A DNA stretch of 64,000 nt from Gnetum montanum. Its lineage: Eukaryota > Streptophyta > Gnetopsida > Gnetales > Gnetaceae. Positions 30,538-43,600 of the stretch are shown piece by piece (position 1 is the first letter of the stretch; every line of letters begins with the position of its first letter). The position numbers and the translations under genes are program-made. The notes under the pieces were generated by a model. That model made no database searches, was not told the DNA's origin, and saw nothing but the letters and a program-made list of their open reading frames with translations. The stretch spans positions 151,677 to 215,676 of the forward strand of contig MNCI01000596.1 in assembly GCA_015680685.1 (NCBI GenBank). Reading direction: 5' to 3'.

Positions 30538-31416
30538 TGACTGCAGTAGTCCACGGCTTTCCCGGGTAAGAAATTTAATGCCATATGCAGTAAAAAGAGT
30601 TTGGATAGAAGTTCAGTTTGAAGATTGTTAATTTTGGAAATAGATGCTTCAAAGTATTTGGTTATCTTTCTCAAAATTTTAAATTATCGTTGATAGGATG
30701 GTAGGCTGTGAACCATGCAGCAGGAAAAAGAATAGAGGATGATTTCGAGGGTGTTTTATCGAAGGGTGATAGAAGTAAAACTCCTTCAGAGGGTGGTATT
30801 TGGTTTACAAGTTTTATCCCTAACAGGGCAAATCTACTAAATTGTTTCATCATGAAATGCTGTTGTACATCATTAAGGAGCCATTATTTTTAATGATAGT
30901 CAGGTATTAGTTTCTCAGGTTGAAAGGCTTGTGGGGACACTGCTACATTTGAAAGGTTCTGCAAAAGGCTTTTGCCCATCTACTAGCCCTCCCAGACCCG
31001 AGAACCCAGTTAGCATGATAAGCATTAAGCCTCCACGGAATTACCCTTTTTTATTTGCATCATTAACAAATGCTACTATACATTATTATGTCGGCAAGCA
31101 ACAACTCTTTTCACGGGCCAGGCAATACATCATCGATTTATTATGCCAGGAAGCAACAACTTTTTTCACGGGCCAGCTAATACATCATCAATTTCTTACA
31201 CAGTATTGGATGCAGCATAAGAAAATGTTAAAATGTCGTTTTGTTTTGAGCTCTTCTGAGTAAAGTTTTAAAAAACATATAACCAAACGTGAAGTTTTTT
31301 TAAAATTCCAGTGTCTTCGTATGCAATTAAAAAACTTGTGTCAGTTTTAATGCTATTGTAACACCTATCCATTTGACACTCAAAGCCCCGACAAGCTGTC
31401 TGAAAATGCAAACTAT
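30538..31416 (+). other. 3' flank of the LdpA-like gene
   Basis: Should include the 3'UTR, but no AATAAA was found. A donor-like GGGTAAGAAA lies at 30563. Open frames at 30708-30893 and 30931-31263 match nothing known. A 55-bp tandem duplication is listed separately. Confidence 0.5.
31088..31197 (+). repeat. 55-bp tandem duplication
   Basis: Units 31088-31142 and 31143-31197 share AAGCAACAACT, TTCACGGGCCAG and ATACATCATC. Few differences. Confidence 0.88.
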
Positions 31417-33665
31417 TTAATTTACCAATAATAGAGTATAGAAAAATCACCTACATTTAACGGTCATAATTTAACATCACTAACATTTAATAACCATAAA
31501 TTAACATTGTAGATTTCCTTGGATTCGTAGAAAGATAACAAAATCATACTTGATAAGGTACATAAATAAAAATCAAAATTCAAGCCAAGGATTAAACATT
31601 CAAGGGGATCATCAAACCAATTTTTTAGCCAAGAGCCAAGAATTTAACAATTTTGTAAATTTCAAAAAAATCACAAAATAGACATGGGGCCAGGTAACTC
31701 TCACTTTTTGTCGTCGGTGCCAATTTTCATCTAAGGAATCCTTGGCCTTTGTTGGCAAATTGTTATGGGTGTTTTTGAATTGCTACAAAAATAATTTTCA
31801 TCCAAGTCATTTTAGATTGAGTGTAGAAGAGCGGTGGAGAGGTTCATCAACAAAATTAAGAATTCAGCAATTCAAAATCAAAACAACAAATCTTGTCAAA
31901 GTTGATTCTAACATAAAATGATTTTCAAGGCAAATAAATGAGAAGAGTTGAGACATTCAGATTATTGGCCAACATTGTCCATTACACATAGCAAGAGAAG
32001 GATTCATTTTACCTTCTTACTTAGATATCTTGGTTACCAAGAACAATTAATTACAATATTGGATAGTTGCAAGTTTCCTTTTTATTTGTTGATTTTTGTA
32101 GCAGCGACAATCTTTCCTTGTTGCAATAGTCTTCTCTTCTTGTTGTTCATTTCAGCTATAATTTTCCTTTGTTGTTGTTTATCTTATCTTTCAGCCATCA
32201 TCTTTTTGTTGTTTCTGTTCATTTGTTGTTCCAGCCACAGTTCTTTTGTTGTTGTTCATTTCCAGCTACGTCCATTGTGATTGAGCTCTCTTTTCTTTCC
32301 CTATGCACATAGACACTTTCCCTTTTTCTCCTTTGCCTTTCCCCTCTCTTCTCTCTTTATAATTGTTGGTAGAATTCAAGATATGATGAGTTGTTTTTTG
32401 TAACCAATTCTTTATTGAAAATTGTTCTACTTCTCTTTTTTTAGAAAAAGAAATGAGACTTTTTTCTGCATCACCTAGTCATGAGTTCAATTCTTTCCAT
32501 GATCACTCTTAACAATTAATAAAAGTATATTTTAACAAGTTACAGGCTCAATTCCCTTAGTTGCAACTTTCAATATTTTGAAACTCTAATTCTGCCAAGT
32601 CTTAGGTTCAATTTCTTTTGATCTCACATAGTAGAAAACTAACAAACATAAAATATTAAAACATAATATCCATGTTTATTCGTTCTTTCTTTGGCAACAT
32701 GTTATGTCACTATGCTTCATTTCCAGCAACATTTCTCTTAGAATTCAAGTCATAAGGTGCAATGGAAAAAATTTCAAAATGGCAATATGAAAATGTGCAA
32801 GTCCAAGACATAAAATCAAGTGAAACACCTTCGGGCTATCACCAATGCAAAAACTTCCATTTTATATTCATATTTTATCATCTCATTGTCTCATGATGCC
32901 TTGAAAGGTCATAGGACCTTTCTACAACCATGAAATAGGTACTTATATCCTATTAACTAATGAAGCTTTAAAGAACAATGCATGAACAACTTACACAACA
33001 CTCTACATGTTCATTATTTAAAATAATATAACTATGATACACATAATATTCTTGATTTATAGGTAAGGTTCCTTCCACTTGATTCATTGATCAAGTTCCG
33101 CAACATGTGTATATGTATGTATGTTTAGAAAAATCATTCATACTAAGTGAAACATACCTTTTTCAACCCCTAAGCATAACATACAAAAATTGTTGTTTAA
33201 TTTTTTTAAAAAAATTTGGTTGTTGAATAATTAAAATTTAGAGTAACTCTTAGAGATAAGATGTCCAAAACTTACATGAATATACACCAAAACAAGTACA
33301 TGAGATGCCCACATTGGTATATATATATAGTTCATGTACAAACTTTCTAACTCATTTTAGAAATCAATTCAAGTCACTAAGTCATGCTAACACATAAAAA
33401 TAAAATCATAGTAACAACCTCATAAATAATACAACATTTCAGCTTCATTTCTAGTGAGCATTTCTTTTGTTCATTTCATTAATCTGCTGAATCAATGGGT
33501 ACAACGGACTTAGTATTTTGCATCTAATATAATACATGACACAAATTAGCACAAGTACAAGAGTCATAAAATTTAGATGATTCTATAAATCAACACTATC
33601 CACGGACATCATTTAGCTAACAAACATTACCATAAACTTAAGATGAAAATCTAAGAGGTTGAGTT
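31417..33665. repeat. Dispersed ~2.3-kb non-coding repeat, copy 2
   Basis: Colinear with 12399-14960 in the same orientation, with many substitutions and short indels throughout. Shares the GTT-rich block (about 32130-32270) and the TATATATATATAG tract near 33320. Starts abruptly at AATTTACCAATAATAGA, so it may be truncated at the left. Confidence 0.75.
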
Positions 33666-34442
33666 TATTACAACTATCCATCTATGGTGATCATTTTCCC
33701 CCAATGGATAGCAATCATCTTTGCCCATTTTATGGCTGCATGTTAAATCATTCAAACTACGTGTTAATGCATGGATTGTAGCTTGATATAATTTGACTAC
33801 TCTGGTACACCCATGCTTTTTAGGTTAAAAAGTACCCCCTTCATATGGTCTTTGTATCACATATTGATTGGTTTTTCCTTGAATGCTCTATGTTAAGCTC
33901 TATGCTGAAACTGTACGATCTTGTTCAATAATGATAAATATAGCTTATGAATTGAATGACAAGAACAATGCTAAAATTTTATACCTTCTGTAGGAATTCA
34001 AATTTCAGCTGATAGGCTATAAAGTTTTGCATTAACCTTTTTTGGAAAGATGATGAAATCATGAGAGTTCCAAAAGTTTCTTTAAATTAAAAGGAATATT
34101 TGGATGAGTTTTCTATGTAGATTGGTTGTAAATTTACTTAATACTATTAAAAACATGATGAATTTTATAGCAACATGGGAATCCAGCCAGGAAATGTTAC
34201 TGAACTATTAAAAAAAAAAACAAGAAAAATAATAACGATAGAATATACTAAAAATTCTGCTAAAAGTTTGCCGAGGATTTCTGTAGCTAGTACTCTCAAA
34301 TTGCCATAAAGATCATTACACGGAACCTTAATGTTCATATTCATTTTGATGTTCATATTCATCTTGCGCGGGTTAATAGATGAGTGAACGTCTAACCTCG
34401 AAGCTTCGAAACTAAGTTAAACAAATATATTTGATGTCTCAG
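33666..34442. other. Unassigned spacer
   Basis: AT-rich with no gene or element recognised. A short direct repeat of ATGTTCATATTCAT occurs at about 34331-34360. Confidence 0.6.
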
Positions 34443-36330
34443 GTTAATGTGCCAATGCAACTAGATGTTTGTTTGATGAAATGCTCACAAAAGTCGTTGG
34501 CTCTTGGAATACTCGGATAGCAGGGCATACCAGGCATGGGTATATTGGAATTTCAAATGCAAAGGATTTTTTTGAGGAAATACCATAAACGAATCCAGAA
34601 TATTCTGACGGAAAAAGCTTTGGCTTTATTCAAAATGCCTCAGTAAGAATGCTGTACCATGGAATTCAGTTCTGAGAGGTTTGGTACAGAATGGCGATTT
34701 TGCCAAGACATTGAGGATTTTAAAAGATATGCACAGAGAAAGCTAGGTATTGTTCCAAGCTCATCTACCTTAACTCATGCTCTGTCAGCATGCATTGATT
34801 TGGTTTCTTTTCAGCACAGCCAAGAAACGCAATGTCTTATCATTAAGAGTGGGTTGTGGGATAATTTTTGTCGGGGACATGCATGCGAAATGCAGGAACA
34901 TGATCAATGATTGCAGAGTGTTTGAGAAGATGCCTACTCCGGATATTGTTTCTTTCAATGGAATTGTCACAAGTTACTTTTGAATGGAGTGGCTTGGCTT
35001 GGTCCGGAAAGCTGTTGAAACATTTGATTTGATTACATGCCCACAACAGATGCAGTCTCATGGAATGTGCTGCTTGCAGGATATGCAAAAGTTGGATACA
35101 TTATCAAGGCACCCAGAGCATTTGAGAATATGCCGGAAAGAGATGTTTCTGTTTTTATTAATGGAAAACTATGATTGCAGGATATGTACAAAATAAGTGT
35201 CCATGGGAAGTTGTAATGAATGACTTTTGGACGAATGCAAATGACATGGATTAAGCCAACTCCTGCTACATGCACTTGTGGATTTGGCAGCTCTGTAGCA
35301 GGGCAAAGAATTCCATAACAGCACGACAAACAGACACTATTCAGAAGAGAACTCCCATGCAATGTCACAATAGGAAATGGTCTAAACTCCCATGCATGCA
35401 AATAAATTGTGAAAGCTTGCAAAATAGAGAGAATGCAGCATAGCAATTTCATAATATGGAATATTGTGATTATGGGATATTCCAGTGTGTCCAAAGAAAG
35501 GAAGTCTGCAATCTCTTTCAACAAATGGAAAACAGTGGAATTAAATCAAATCACTTTACCATTTTGGTGCTTCTGATAGTATTTTTGTTAGTGTGTTGCC
35601 ATGCTCCTTCGGTTGACTAGCTTACTTATGTAAATTCCATGCACAATCTACAACATCCCTTATCATGATCCACTACAATACAATGCATCTTATCTTAGGC
35701 TTTTGATTAGTAAAATTTTTTATTAAAAATTTCTTATAGTTTTTATCGTGAAGTTTGTGCTGATGCGTTGCTTCGAGGCAGGAAGGTTAAACAGTATGCT
35801 ACAAGCATAAACAGCAGAGCAAATAAATGGTTTTCATGGTTGGTTGAAGAAGAGGTGATTGGTGCAACTTTGGATAGAATAATCGCCAAACTCTTCACTA
35901 TAATACGTTGATATTTTATTTTGCTTTACATAATTGACTCTCCACCCAAAAATATTTAGCTTGGGCCTGTCTGCACTAATATTTCCATACAACTGGTAAT
36001 TCGCTTTTCACCTAAAATAAAGAGCATATACTTTGACAAATCATACGATAAACCCAACTTTTGAACACTATTATTGCATAGTGGACGTGCTTAGACAAGC
36101 AGGTAGTTTGCAGGAAGCTCGACGGTTTGAAAATATGCCTGAAAAACCAGATGCTGCTATGTCTAGTTTCCGGTTGCAGTCACAAATTGGGAATGAGTAG
36201 CTAAGCACTTTGATAGATTGAGACCTGATATACTAATTAATATTTTCCCAGAAGGTGGAAGATGGGAAGCCAAGGGTAGGGTGAGAAAACTGATGGATGA
36301 GAAAATAACTTGGCAAAGGCGCAGGAAGGA
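34443..36330 (+). pseudogene. Decayed PLS/E-type pentatricopeptide repeat (PPR) gene
   Basis: Reading across frames gives typical PPR repeats: RCLFDEMLTKVVGSWNTRIA, VFEKMPTPDIVSFNGIVTSY, SWNVLLAGYAKVGYI, AFENMPERDVSVF, IAGYVQNK, then the E motif HYYCIVDVLRQAGSLQEARR and GGRWEAKGRVRKLMDEK at about 36253-36303. Many frameshifts and stops; no single frame exceeds about 80 codons. Normally these proteins bind organellar RNA. About 35690-36065 is an interruption between the last repeat and the E motif. Confidence 0.85.
35741..35910 (+). other. Exon-like open frame interrupting the PPR pseudogene
   Basis: A frame of about 55 codons containing VCADALLRGRKVKQYATSIN and SRANKWFSWLVEEEVIG, immediately preceded by a pyrimidine/AT tract and AG (TTTCTTATAG) as in a splice acceptor. 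Its composition looks protein-coding, but I do not recognise the family. It could be an exon of a captured gene fragment. Confidence 0.35.
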
Positions 36331-36880
36331 GTAAAGATTAATAGGTAAATTTATGTATTTTGGGAGGGTATGCTTTACAAACATACGACCTATGTTTTTG
36401 TTACTTTTAGAGCTTGATGTAGTTATAATTGTGAGTGTGCTTCGTTATTATTAGGTGTATAGGTTGGTCTCGAACTTTGTATTTACTTAGGATTATATAA
36501 TTATGATAAACTTGATTGGTGTTGATTTGTACATTCCTCTGTGATGTGATGATGGTGATGGATTTAGGGATGTGTTTTGATGGATTTTAAGTGCTATTGA
36601 TGTGCTTGGGAATGATTGTGTTGCCTTGTGGATTTGTTTATGATTTCATAATTGTCATGGATTTGAATGTTGTTGATATGCTCATGACTTGTATGTTGAA
36701 TGACACTTATTATAAGCATTGGTTGAATGACCTATGGTTCTTTGTTATGATTAAATCTAAGTTATGTTAATGTGTGTTATGTATTGCCTGAGGCAAAAGT
36801 ACGAAGTATGCATTGTCTATTGATTTAACATTTATTGATGAAATTGAAATGTTTTTTATTAGGTTTGTTGTCCCTTAGGA
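36331..36880. other. Unassigned spacer
   Basis: No gene, repeat or element signature seen between the PPR pseudogene and the LINE. Confidence 0.6.
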
Positions 36881-36889
36881 TCTATTGGA

Positions 36890-39480
36890 TAGAAGAAAAT
36901 ACATAGTATGTGTAGTAAACATTTCATTAATAAAGTTACCAAGTTTCCTTGGGGCTATTTCAAAAAGCTCAATTAAACTACTAGCTATAATTTTCCATTT
37001 GTGGCAACTTTACATAGGAACAGGACATTCAAAGAATATGTGATGGTCATCTTCAATTGCTCTTTGATTGCATAAATGAAAGGTTTTCTCTTCTCTTAGA
37101 ATTTGGACCCATCTTCCTGTTTTAATTTCAAAATAATGGGGGCCTAATCTTACTTGATTGATTTGACATTGTGAGTGATAGGATATAGGAGCAAGTAAAT
37201 AAGCTACTTTTTTGTTGATATCTCCTCTAATGTTGTCTAGGTAGAATTGTTTTTTTCCTGTTGGATTATTCTAGATGTGCAAAAGTGCCTTATTTCTAAT
37301 ACTCTTACAAAGTTGTCTTATATCACAATATTATAATATCTATTTTAATATTTTATTTTTTGAGCCAAATCATTCCCTTGTAGAACCACCCTTTCTATTG
37401 TGTAGCAACTAAGACTTTCTTTGAAAATTTAGTTATTGTGCTATAGGAGAGACTATGAACATATGCTGCAAATTGATAAAGAGCCTCTATATCTAAAGGC
37501 ATCATATCTACTTTAAAAAACAACAAATCATTTTGTACTTACCCTTTCCTGAAATTATTCTTCCTAAAAGTGCTTCTACACATCTATTTTCTTCCAATAT
37601 TTGCTAGCAAGTTTAGGACTCTACACTGCACACCCATATAAAAGGGTTGATTGCACAATAAAACAAAATAATTATTTTTTAGTTTCCCAGGCTAAGATAG
37701 TTTTTTTTTCTTTTAACATTTGCTTTTTAAATCAAACAAGGCTCTTAGTTTACTTGCAATCTTTTGTTTAATGTACATCTTCCAATTGTAATTGTGAGAA
37801 AGATCTAGACCAAGGTACTATAAGTTAGTATCATATTTATTGGGCCCTTTACAATAGTCAAAGAGTAATCATTGATGCTAGTGCCACACACCATAATTTT
37901 AATTTTTTTTCTAACTTTTATTTATGAATGTTATCGAAAATCATCCAAAATAGTAAACATTTGTTGTAGACCTTCCTTAGAGTTAGAGATGAGAGTTGCA
38001 CCATCAACATACAACAAAAGGTTGACAAAGTGATCATTAATTTTAATAGAGTATCTATTTGGAGTCTTCAGCATCCACTCATCGAGTCCATCAATAAAAA
38101 TTCCAAAAAGTGTAGGCAAAAGAGAACAACCTTGTTTCATCCCAATATCACTATGCAATAAAACATTTTTATGGAAGTGGTGATTTGTGATATGAATAAA
38201 TACCTCTTGGTAAAGACTTTGAATAGCAACTAGCAAAGATGGAGGAGTGTCTATGTCTTGTACTCACTTTCACAACTTGCTTTGAATAACTAAATCATAT
38301 GCTTTAGAGAAATTCATAAAGCAAACAAATGTTCTTTTATTTTGCTCTTTTACATAAATCAATAAGATATTTCAAAGTAATGAGGTGATCAATAGTAGAA
38401 TGGTGAGGTCTAAACCTAGCTTGTTTGCTCACAAATTGTTTTCTTCTATATATTTCTCAAATTTCATCTCAAGAATATTTCCCAAAACCATAGAAAAAGT
38501 ATTATTGATTATAATCAACCTATAGTTATTTAAATTAGATCTATCTCCTTTTATAAAGAGCAAAATAGCTATGTTAGTGCACTATTCTTTATCTAAACTA
38601 AATTGGAGAGCATGGTTTAGATTTTTCCAAACTATTCGCCATATTGAAGGTGCTTCCCAAGTTTACATTTCTCCATAAAGTCCTGTTGTATCAATTGCTT
38701 TACTTGATGCTAGTCTTTTGATGTTTTGCATGGTATCCTCAAAGGAAAATTTCAGTTTCAAACTTTTTCTTTGATGAAGCACTTCCAGAAATTTCTTGGT
38801 TCTTTCTTGATCATGTGGAGAAGAGTAGTTTATATTTCTTTAATGAACTATCTCTTTTTATTTTGAATCAAGTTCTTATAAAGCCTAATAGTTATTGGAT
38901 ACTTTTGTATTTTTAAGTCTAGTTGTCCCACATTTAGAATCAAATCAAAGTTGGGACTAGGTTGATGCTTTTCTAAAAACATGTTGTGCTATAGCCACTA
39001 AAATTTTTTCAAGTTTTACATGAGGATTCTAGCATTTTTGAACTTCATCTTGAAAATCTAACTTGACTTTGTCTATTATCCTATAAGAAACTGGTTTTCT
39101 CTATTATCTAACTTGTTATAAATTTAACAAAAGACTAAAATATAGTGGCTGATAGTTAGACTCAGTCACCTCATCACATACTTTAAAATGTTTAATACAA
39201 TTCAAACTATTTATATAGGTGATTAGCAAATCAATACCTAAGGAACCTTGTGGTCTTATGAATGTGTAGTAACTAGAATTGGAAGAATTGGGTAACCCAT
39301 TAAGAATTCCCAAATTTAAATCTTGACTCTAACCAACAAATACCTACATGTATGATTGACTTATATGTCTTGAGAGAAACTTTTCCACTCTACGTTATTT
39401 TCATAGTCTAAATATCCTTGTTGATTCTAAAGGCTTATTGGGATTTGTTCAAGCCCAACCCTAGCATTAAAATTTTCACA
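36890..39480 (-). mobile_element. Non-LTR retrotransposon (LINE) ORF2 remnant
   Basis: On the minus strand, from high to low coordinate: endonuclease C-terminal segment (GSLGIDLLITYINSL, 39116-39313), RT fingers (KGDRSNLNNYRLIIINNT), palm (FSKAYDLVIQSKL; GMKQGCSLLPTLFGIFIDGL; LLLYVDGATLIS, 37931-38236) and a distal Cys/His motif (FHLCNQRAIEDDHHIFFECP). The catalytic YADD reads YVDG, so it is dead. Many frameshifts. No 3' poly(A) tail or target duplication found. Confidence 0.88.
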
Positions 39481-40480
39481 AATGCAAATTTTTCTAATAT
39501 GAGAAAAAATTAGCAATATCCATTAGATGGCCTTGAATGGGAAAGTCCCTTGATAAATTTTCTTTAGCATAAAAGGTCACTTCTTGAGGAGTCAAATAAT
39601 AAAAAGCTAAGAAAAAACTGGCCTTTTCATGAGCTACTTGAATCTAAACATATTGCTTGTATTCATCTACTTTTTCAACCCATATATATTATTGTATGGT
39701 ACTGCGCATCAACATAGTCAAGCCATCATAAGGTCTTTCATGTTAACCTTTTTTTTTTCTGTAATGAAAGAAAAAGGTTTGAAAACCAAGACATACAAAA
39801 GGAATGTTGAACATAGATGGATCTAGAATGTTGAATTATTTGTGAGGTTGCTGTTATGTTTTGATTATGCATGTGTTATATGACATACGTGAATTGGAAT
39901 GATTTCTTAAATTGACTAGAATGTTTCTTTGTGAATTGTATATATATCAATGTGGGTATCTCATGTACATCATTTGTTCTATATTTTGGGTTTTGCTATC
40001 TCTAGGTGCTAATGTGCAAATGCTAAGTATTGAGTAATCAAATTTGGAAAGAAAATAAAAAGGTGATAACAAGCTTGATCCATTGCTATTTTATGATTTT
40101 ATAATGCATAAAAGAAGTAGCGGATCAAAAGGAACAGATTTTCTTTTTATTCTTCCTTTTTAGTTTGCTTTACTGAGGATGAACTTGAAACATGATTTTG
40201 GATATGTTTTTTATTTTTGTATAACTACCATATAAAGTTAGTTATATTAAAGAATAGAAAACCAAAACCAAAACATGAGTGAATAAAAAAGATAGGCACA
40301 AAAGAAAAATGCAAGATTAATAGAATAAGGTAAAACAACAAAAGAAAGGAGGATTGCAATAACAACAACAACAATTAGATGCATTTGTAGTTATCTACAG
40401 TAAATTGATAGTATTTATAGCCTAATGTATGCTTCTCTCATAACATTTTTTTATTTTCCATATCATTGTAGGAGATAATT
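39481..40480. other. Unassigned spacer
   Basis: AT-rich, with short (AAC)n runs near 40350-40375. No gene recognised. Confidence 0.5.
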
Positions 40481-41400
40481 TATTTTCCATGTTATTGTAT
40501 GAGTTTTGTAATGTTGGTACATGTCTATATTTCTTGATATAATGTGTTGCATGACAAAATTTTTGTATTTCAAATATGAGAAGGAAAGAGAAGTCAATGC
40601 AAAGTCAAAATATGAGGCCTAGATGCCATGATATGCATCTCTTTCTTGGGACCATCCAAGGACCATCCAAGGTTCTATGTGATTATTCCTATGTGTTAGG
40701 ACCACATGGCGTACATAGGTGACACATCCTTATCAATTAGGACTGCAAGTCTCCTCTCCTTGTGATTTAGTTGTGATTAGATAGGGTCATTTGCAACCAT
40801 ATTAGAGTTGAGTGTACTCTTAAGAACAACCTCTTTAATTTTCTATTTATGTGATGTATAGGCTCTCCACAAACTTGAGGCATTTCATAGAGGTAGTTTC
40901 ATGTGAAGACTACATTGTAGCATTAAAAAATATTTAAAGTAATAGAAGAAGAAGAGTTTGCATTCATATCATTATCTCATTATCTTATTTTAGTTATTTC
41001 CTCTATTTCATTTGTATTTCAAGATCTCATTATTCCAATAATCTCAATCTTGTTTCAATTTAATATCATTTTTATTATCATTAAAGCTAAGAAAGAAGAA
41101 GAACATCTTGTTGGAGATCAATCTCCATTGTTTTTCCTTGCTAACTATTTGTTGCAGGTTTCAAAGCTATTTTAAGCTCAAGGAGGGCTTTCTTGGCCAT
41201 CCAAGAATTCATTGAAGCCAAGTAGAGAGAGTTATGCTAAAAATTCATTTAGCACATGGTGTGATAAAAGCCTTCAAATCCTAGCCATTTTCAACTACTC
41301 TTGTTGCTGTTAAGTTGCCAACAACATCCTCTACCTATGTACTAGAGTTGAAGCTTGGTTTCAACATTATTTTGGGGTTGATTTTGGTGTCCCAATGAAA

Positions 41401-41760
41401 TCAAGAGCCAACGAGAAGTTGACCATGACTTATGATATTCATAGAGAAGAAAAGATTTCTATTTTAGAGAACCATGACATCACCACAAGTCATGGTATTA
41501 TAACATATGTTAATCATGACTTGTGGCCATGAAAAAAATCAAGAGAAGGAAAGAGGAAAAAATTTAACATATTTGGTATCAACCATGAATTGATGATGAC
41601 CACTCCATGACTTATGGTCAATGGATCACGGTCAAGCCATGCCTTGTAGTCTATGCTTTAAGCTCCAAGGTAGACCACAAACTAACAATGACCTGTAGTT
41701 AGCACCACAATCTAACCATGAGTCCACAATGATCGATGGTTTGTAGAACCATGAGTGAGC
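41401..41760. repeat. Irregular array of ATGACTTGTGG-like words
   Basis: Words such as CCATGACTTATG, ATCATGACTTGTGG, CCATGACTTATGG, CCATGCCTTGTAG and CAATGACCTGTAG, with the inverse CAAGTCATGG at about 41487, recur just before the PBS. Similar words cluster at 63220-63600. Confidence 0.55.
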
Positions 41761-41899
41761 CACCACTTTTGGTTCCAATTATGGTAACTATTTCGGCTAA
41801 AAATTAAAGCTCAACTAGAAGATTTTAGAAGCAAAAAGAAACCTTATTTTTGTTGTGCCCTCTAAAAGTTAGCATCAGAGTAGTTGGTCAAGGTTCGAA

Positions 41900-42777
41900 G
41901 ATGTCTAAGGAGGTACCTAAGTGTTCCATCATCTTTGATGGGAAGAAGAACTTCACATATTGGAGCATGTTGATGAAGAGCTTATTTAAGCTCAATAATT
42001 ATTTAGAAGTGATGGAGAATATCTTCCATGAGATTGAAACCGATCTTTTCACTCAAGCTCAAGCAAGAAAGCAAAATGAAGACATAAAAAAGAATGAATT
42101 CCCCAAGATGATCATGTGAAGCTCTCTAAGTGAGAGCATTACAAAGAAGATGCCAAGGCTTATTGGGATGCACTTGTACAAGGTAATCATGGCACAAGTA
42201 AGGTGATGCAAGTTAAGTAATTGAAAATTAGGACTAAATTTGAGAACGTCAACATGATGAGAGATGAGTTCCTAGATTCATTATTTAATAGGATGTCTAA
42301 TGTTATTAGGGAATTAGATACTTATCAAGTTGGCTATAGTGAGGAGTGAAGAGTGTGAATATTCATCCAAATCCTTTTTAACACCACAAATACAAAGCCA
42401 CCATTGTGATTCTCATTAGCATCAAAAATCTCAAAATCCTCATCATTGATGAGCTTGTTTCCCACATGAGAGGTCTTGATGGACTAAAGTTCAAGGAAAA
42501 CCAAAATCAAGTTTTCTATTCCAATGAACCTCAAAGAGGCTAAGAAGGCCCAAAAAAAAAAAAAAAAATTAAAAAGAGAAGGTAGAGGAAGATGGAGAAA
42601 AAAATAGGTCCCAAAGGTAGCCACCATCATCTTAAGAAAATTGGTCCCAAAATAATTCTTCCTAAAGAGTAGGAAGAGGAAGATGCTTTCAAAGAGGAAG
42701 CGAAGGCTTCCAAAGTGGAAGGAGCATCATCCTAAGGAGGGCAAACTCAAGAATAAAATCAAAGAGAGGGAAGATGG
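41900..42777 (+). pseudogene. Truncated Copia: gag remnant
   Basis: FDGKKNFTYWSMLMKSLFKL and YLEVMEN are the classic Copia gag start (F-G-NY--W---M). Stops and a run of 17 A near 42552 break the frame. Confidence 0.8.
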
Positions 42778-42819
42778 TGTTTCAATTGCAAGAAGCATGG
42801 ACACCTTGAAGACTAATGT
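42778..42819 (+). pseudogene. Truncated Copia: CCHC zinc knuckle
   Basis: CFNCKKHGHLED, stop, C: CX2CX4HX4C geometry kept apart from one TAA. Confidence 0.78.
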
Positions 42820-42959
42820 TAGTACAACGTAGGCTTTCCAAGCCTATCCATCAATGAAGGTGCTTCAAAAGCATAAGATGATTGTGCCTCCATTGCTAGC
42901 ACACTAGACCTTGATAAGGGTAGGCAATTTGAAGGAGGAGCAAGCTATTCAACCTTCAT

Positions 42960-43600
42960 ATGTAGCAAGGAATTCTCATTATCAACATGAATTCTTAATA
43001 GTGGTTTCTTCAACCACATGACAGTGGATTTTTGCAAATTTGTCAAGCTAAGGAGAAGTAACTTTGGGAGCATATGAGTTGGAGATGAAGCTTTTGTTCA
43101 AATTGAAGGAGTTTAAGATTGTGCCCACATTTTCCATGATGGATACACCATACAAGTATGTGATGTTTTCTATGTGTCCTTACTTTCAACCTCATTGCTT
43201 TCCATAGAGAAAATGATGTCAAAGTAGTGTTTGATAGTAGAGGTTGCATATTGAGTAATCATAATGGAGTCATTTTTTCCATATCAAAATTAGAAAATCA
43301 AATTTATACTCTATTAATTATGAATTTTTCAAGAATGTTATATTAGTCCAATAAGTGGAAAATTCCTTTATCATCCTTGCAAGATTATGGCATAAAAGAT
43401 TGAGGCATGTAAATTATTAGTACATCCTTGATATCAAAACACAAGCAACAATTAGAGTGAAGTATCCTCTTATTCCAAATGAAATGTGTGAAGCATGTGC
43501 TTATAGAAAGCACAAATCATCTTCTTAAAACACATACATTCAAAGGAAGGAAAAATTATTGGAGCTTCTTCACCTAGACTTGGTGGGTTTAATGCAATTG
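42960..43600 (+). pseudogene. Truncated Copia: protease and integrase zinc-binding start
   Basis: ILNSGFFNHMT replaces the protease ILDSGASNHMT-type active site (Asp to Asn). Then LWHKRLRHVN and CEACAYRKHKS give the HHCC zinc motif of integrase, followed by LELLHLDLVGLMQ, where similarity ends. Confidence 0.75.

Larger units (their letters stand above)
40481..43600 (+). mobile_element. Truncated Copia retrotransposon (gag to integrase start)
   Basis: A PBS-like TTAGCATCAGAG at 41869-41880 (10 of 12 to TTGGTATCAGAG) precedes gag, CCHC knuckle, protease and the first part of integrase; the element then stops near 43600. The region upstream of the PBS is assumed to be its LTR, but the left end is not defined. 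No RT. Confidence 0.65.
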
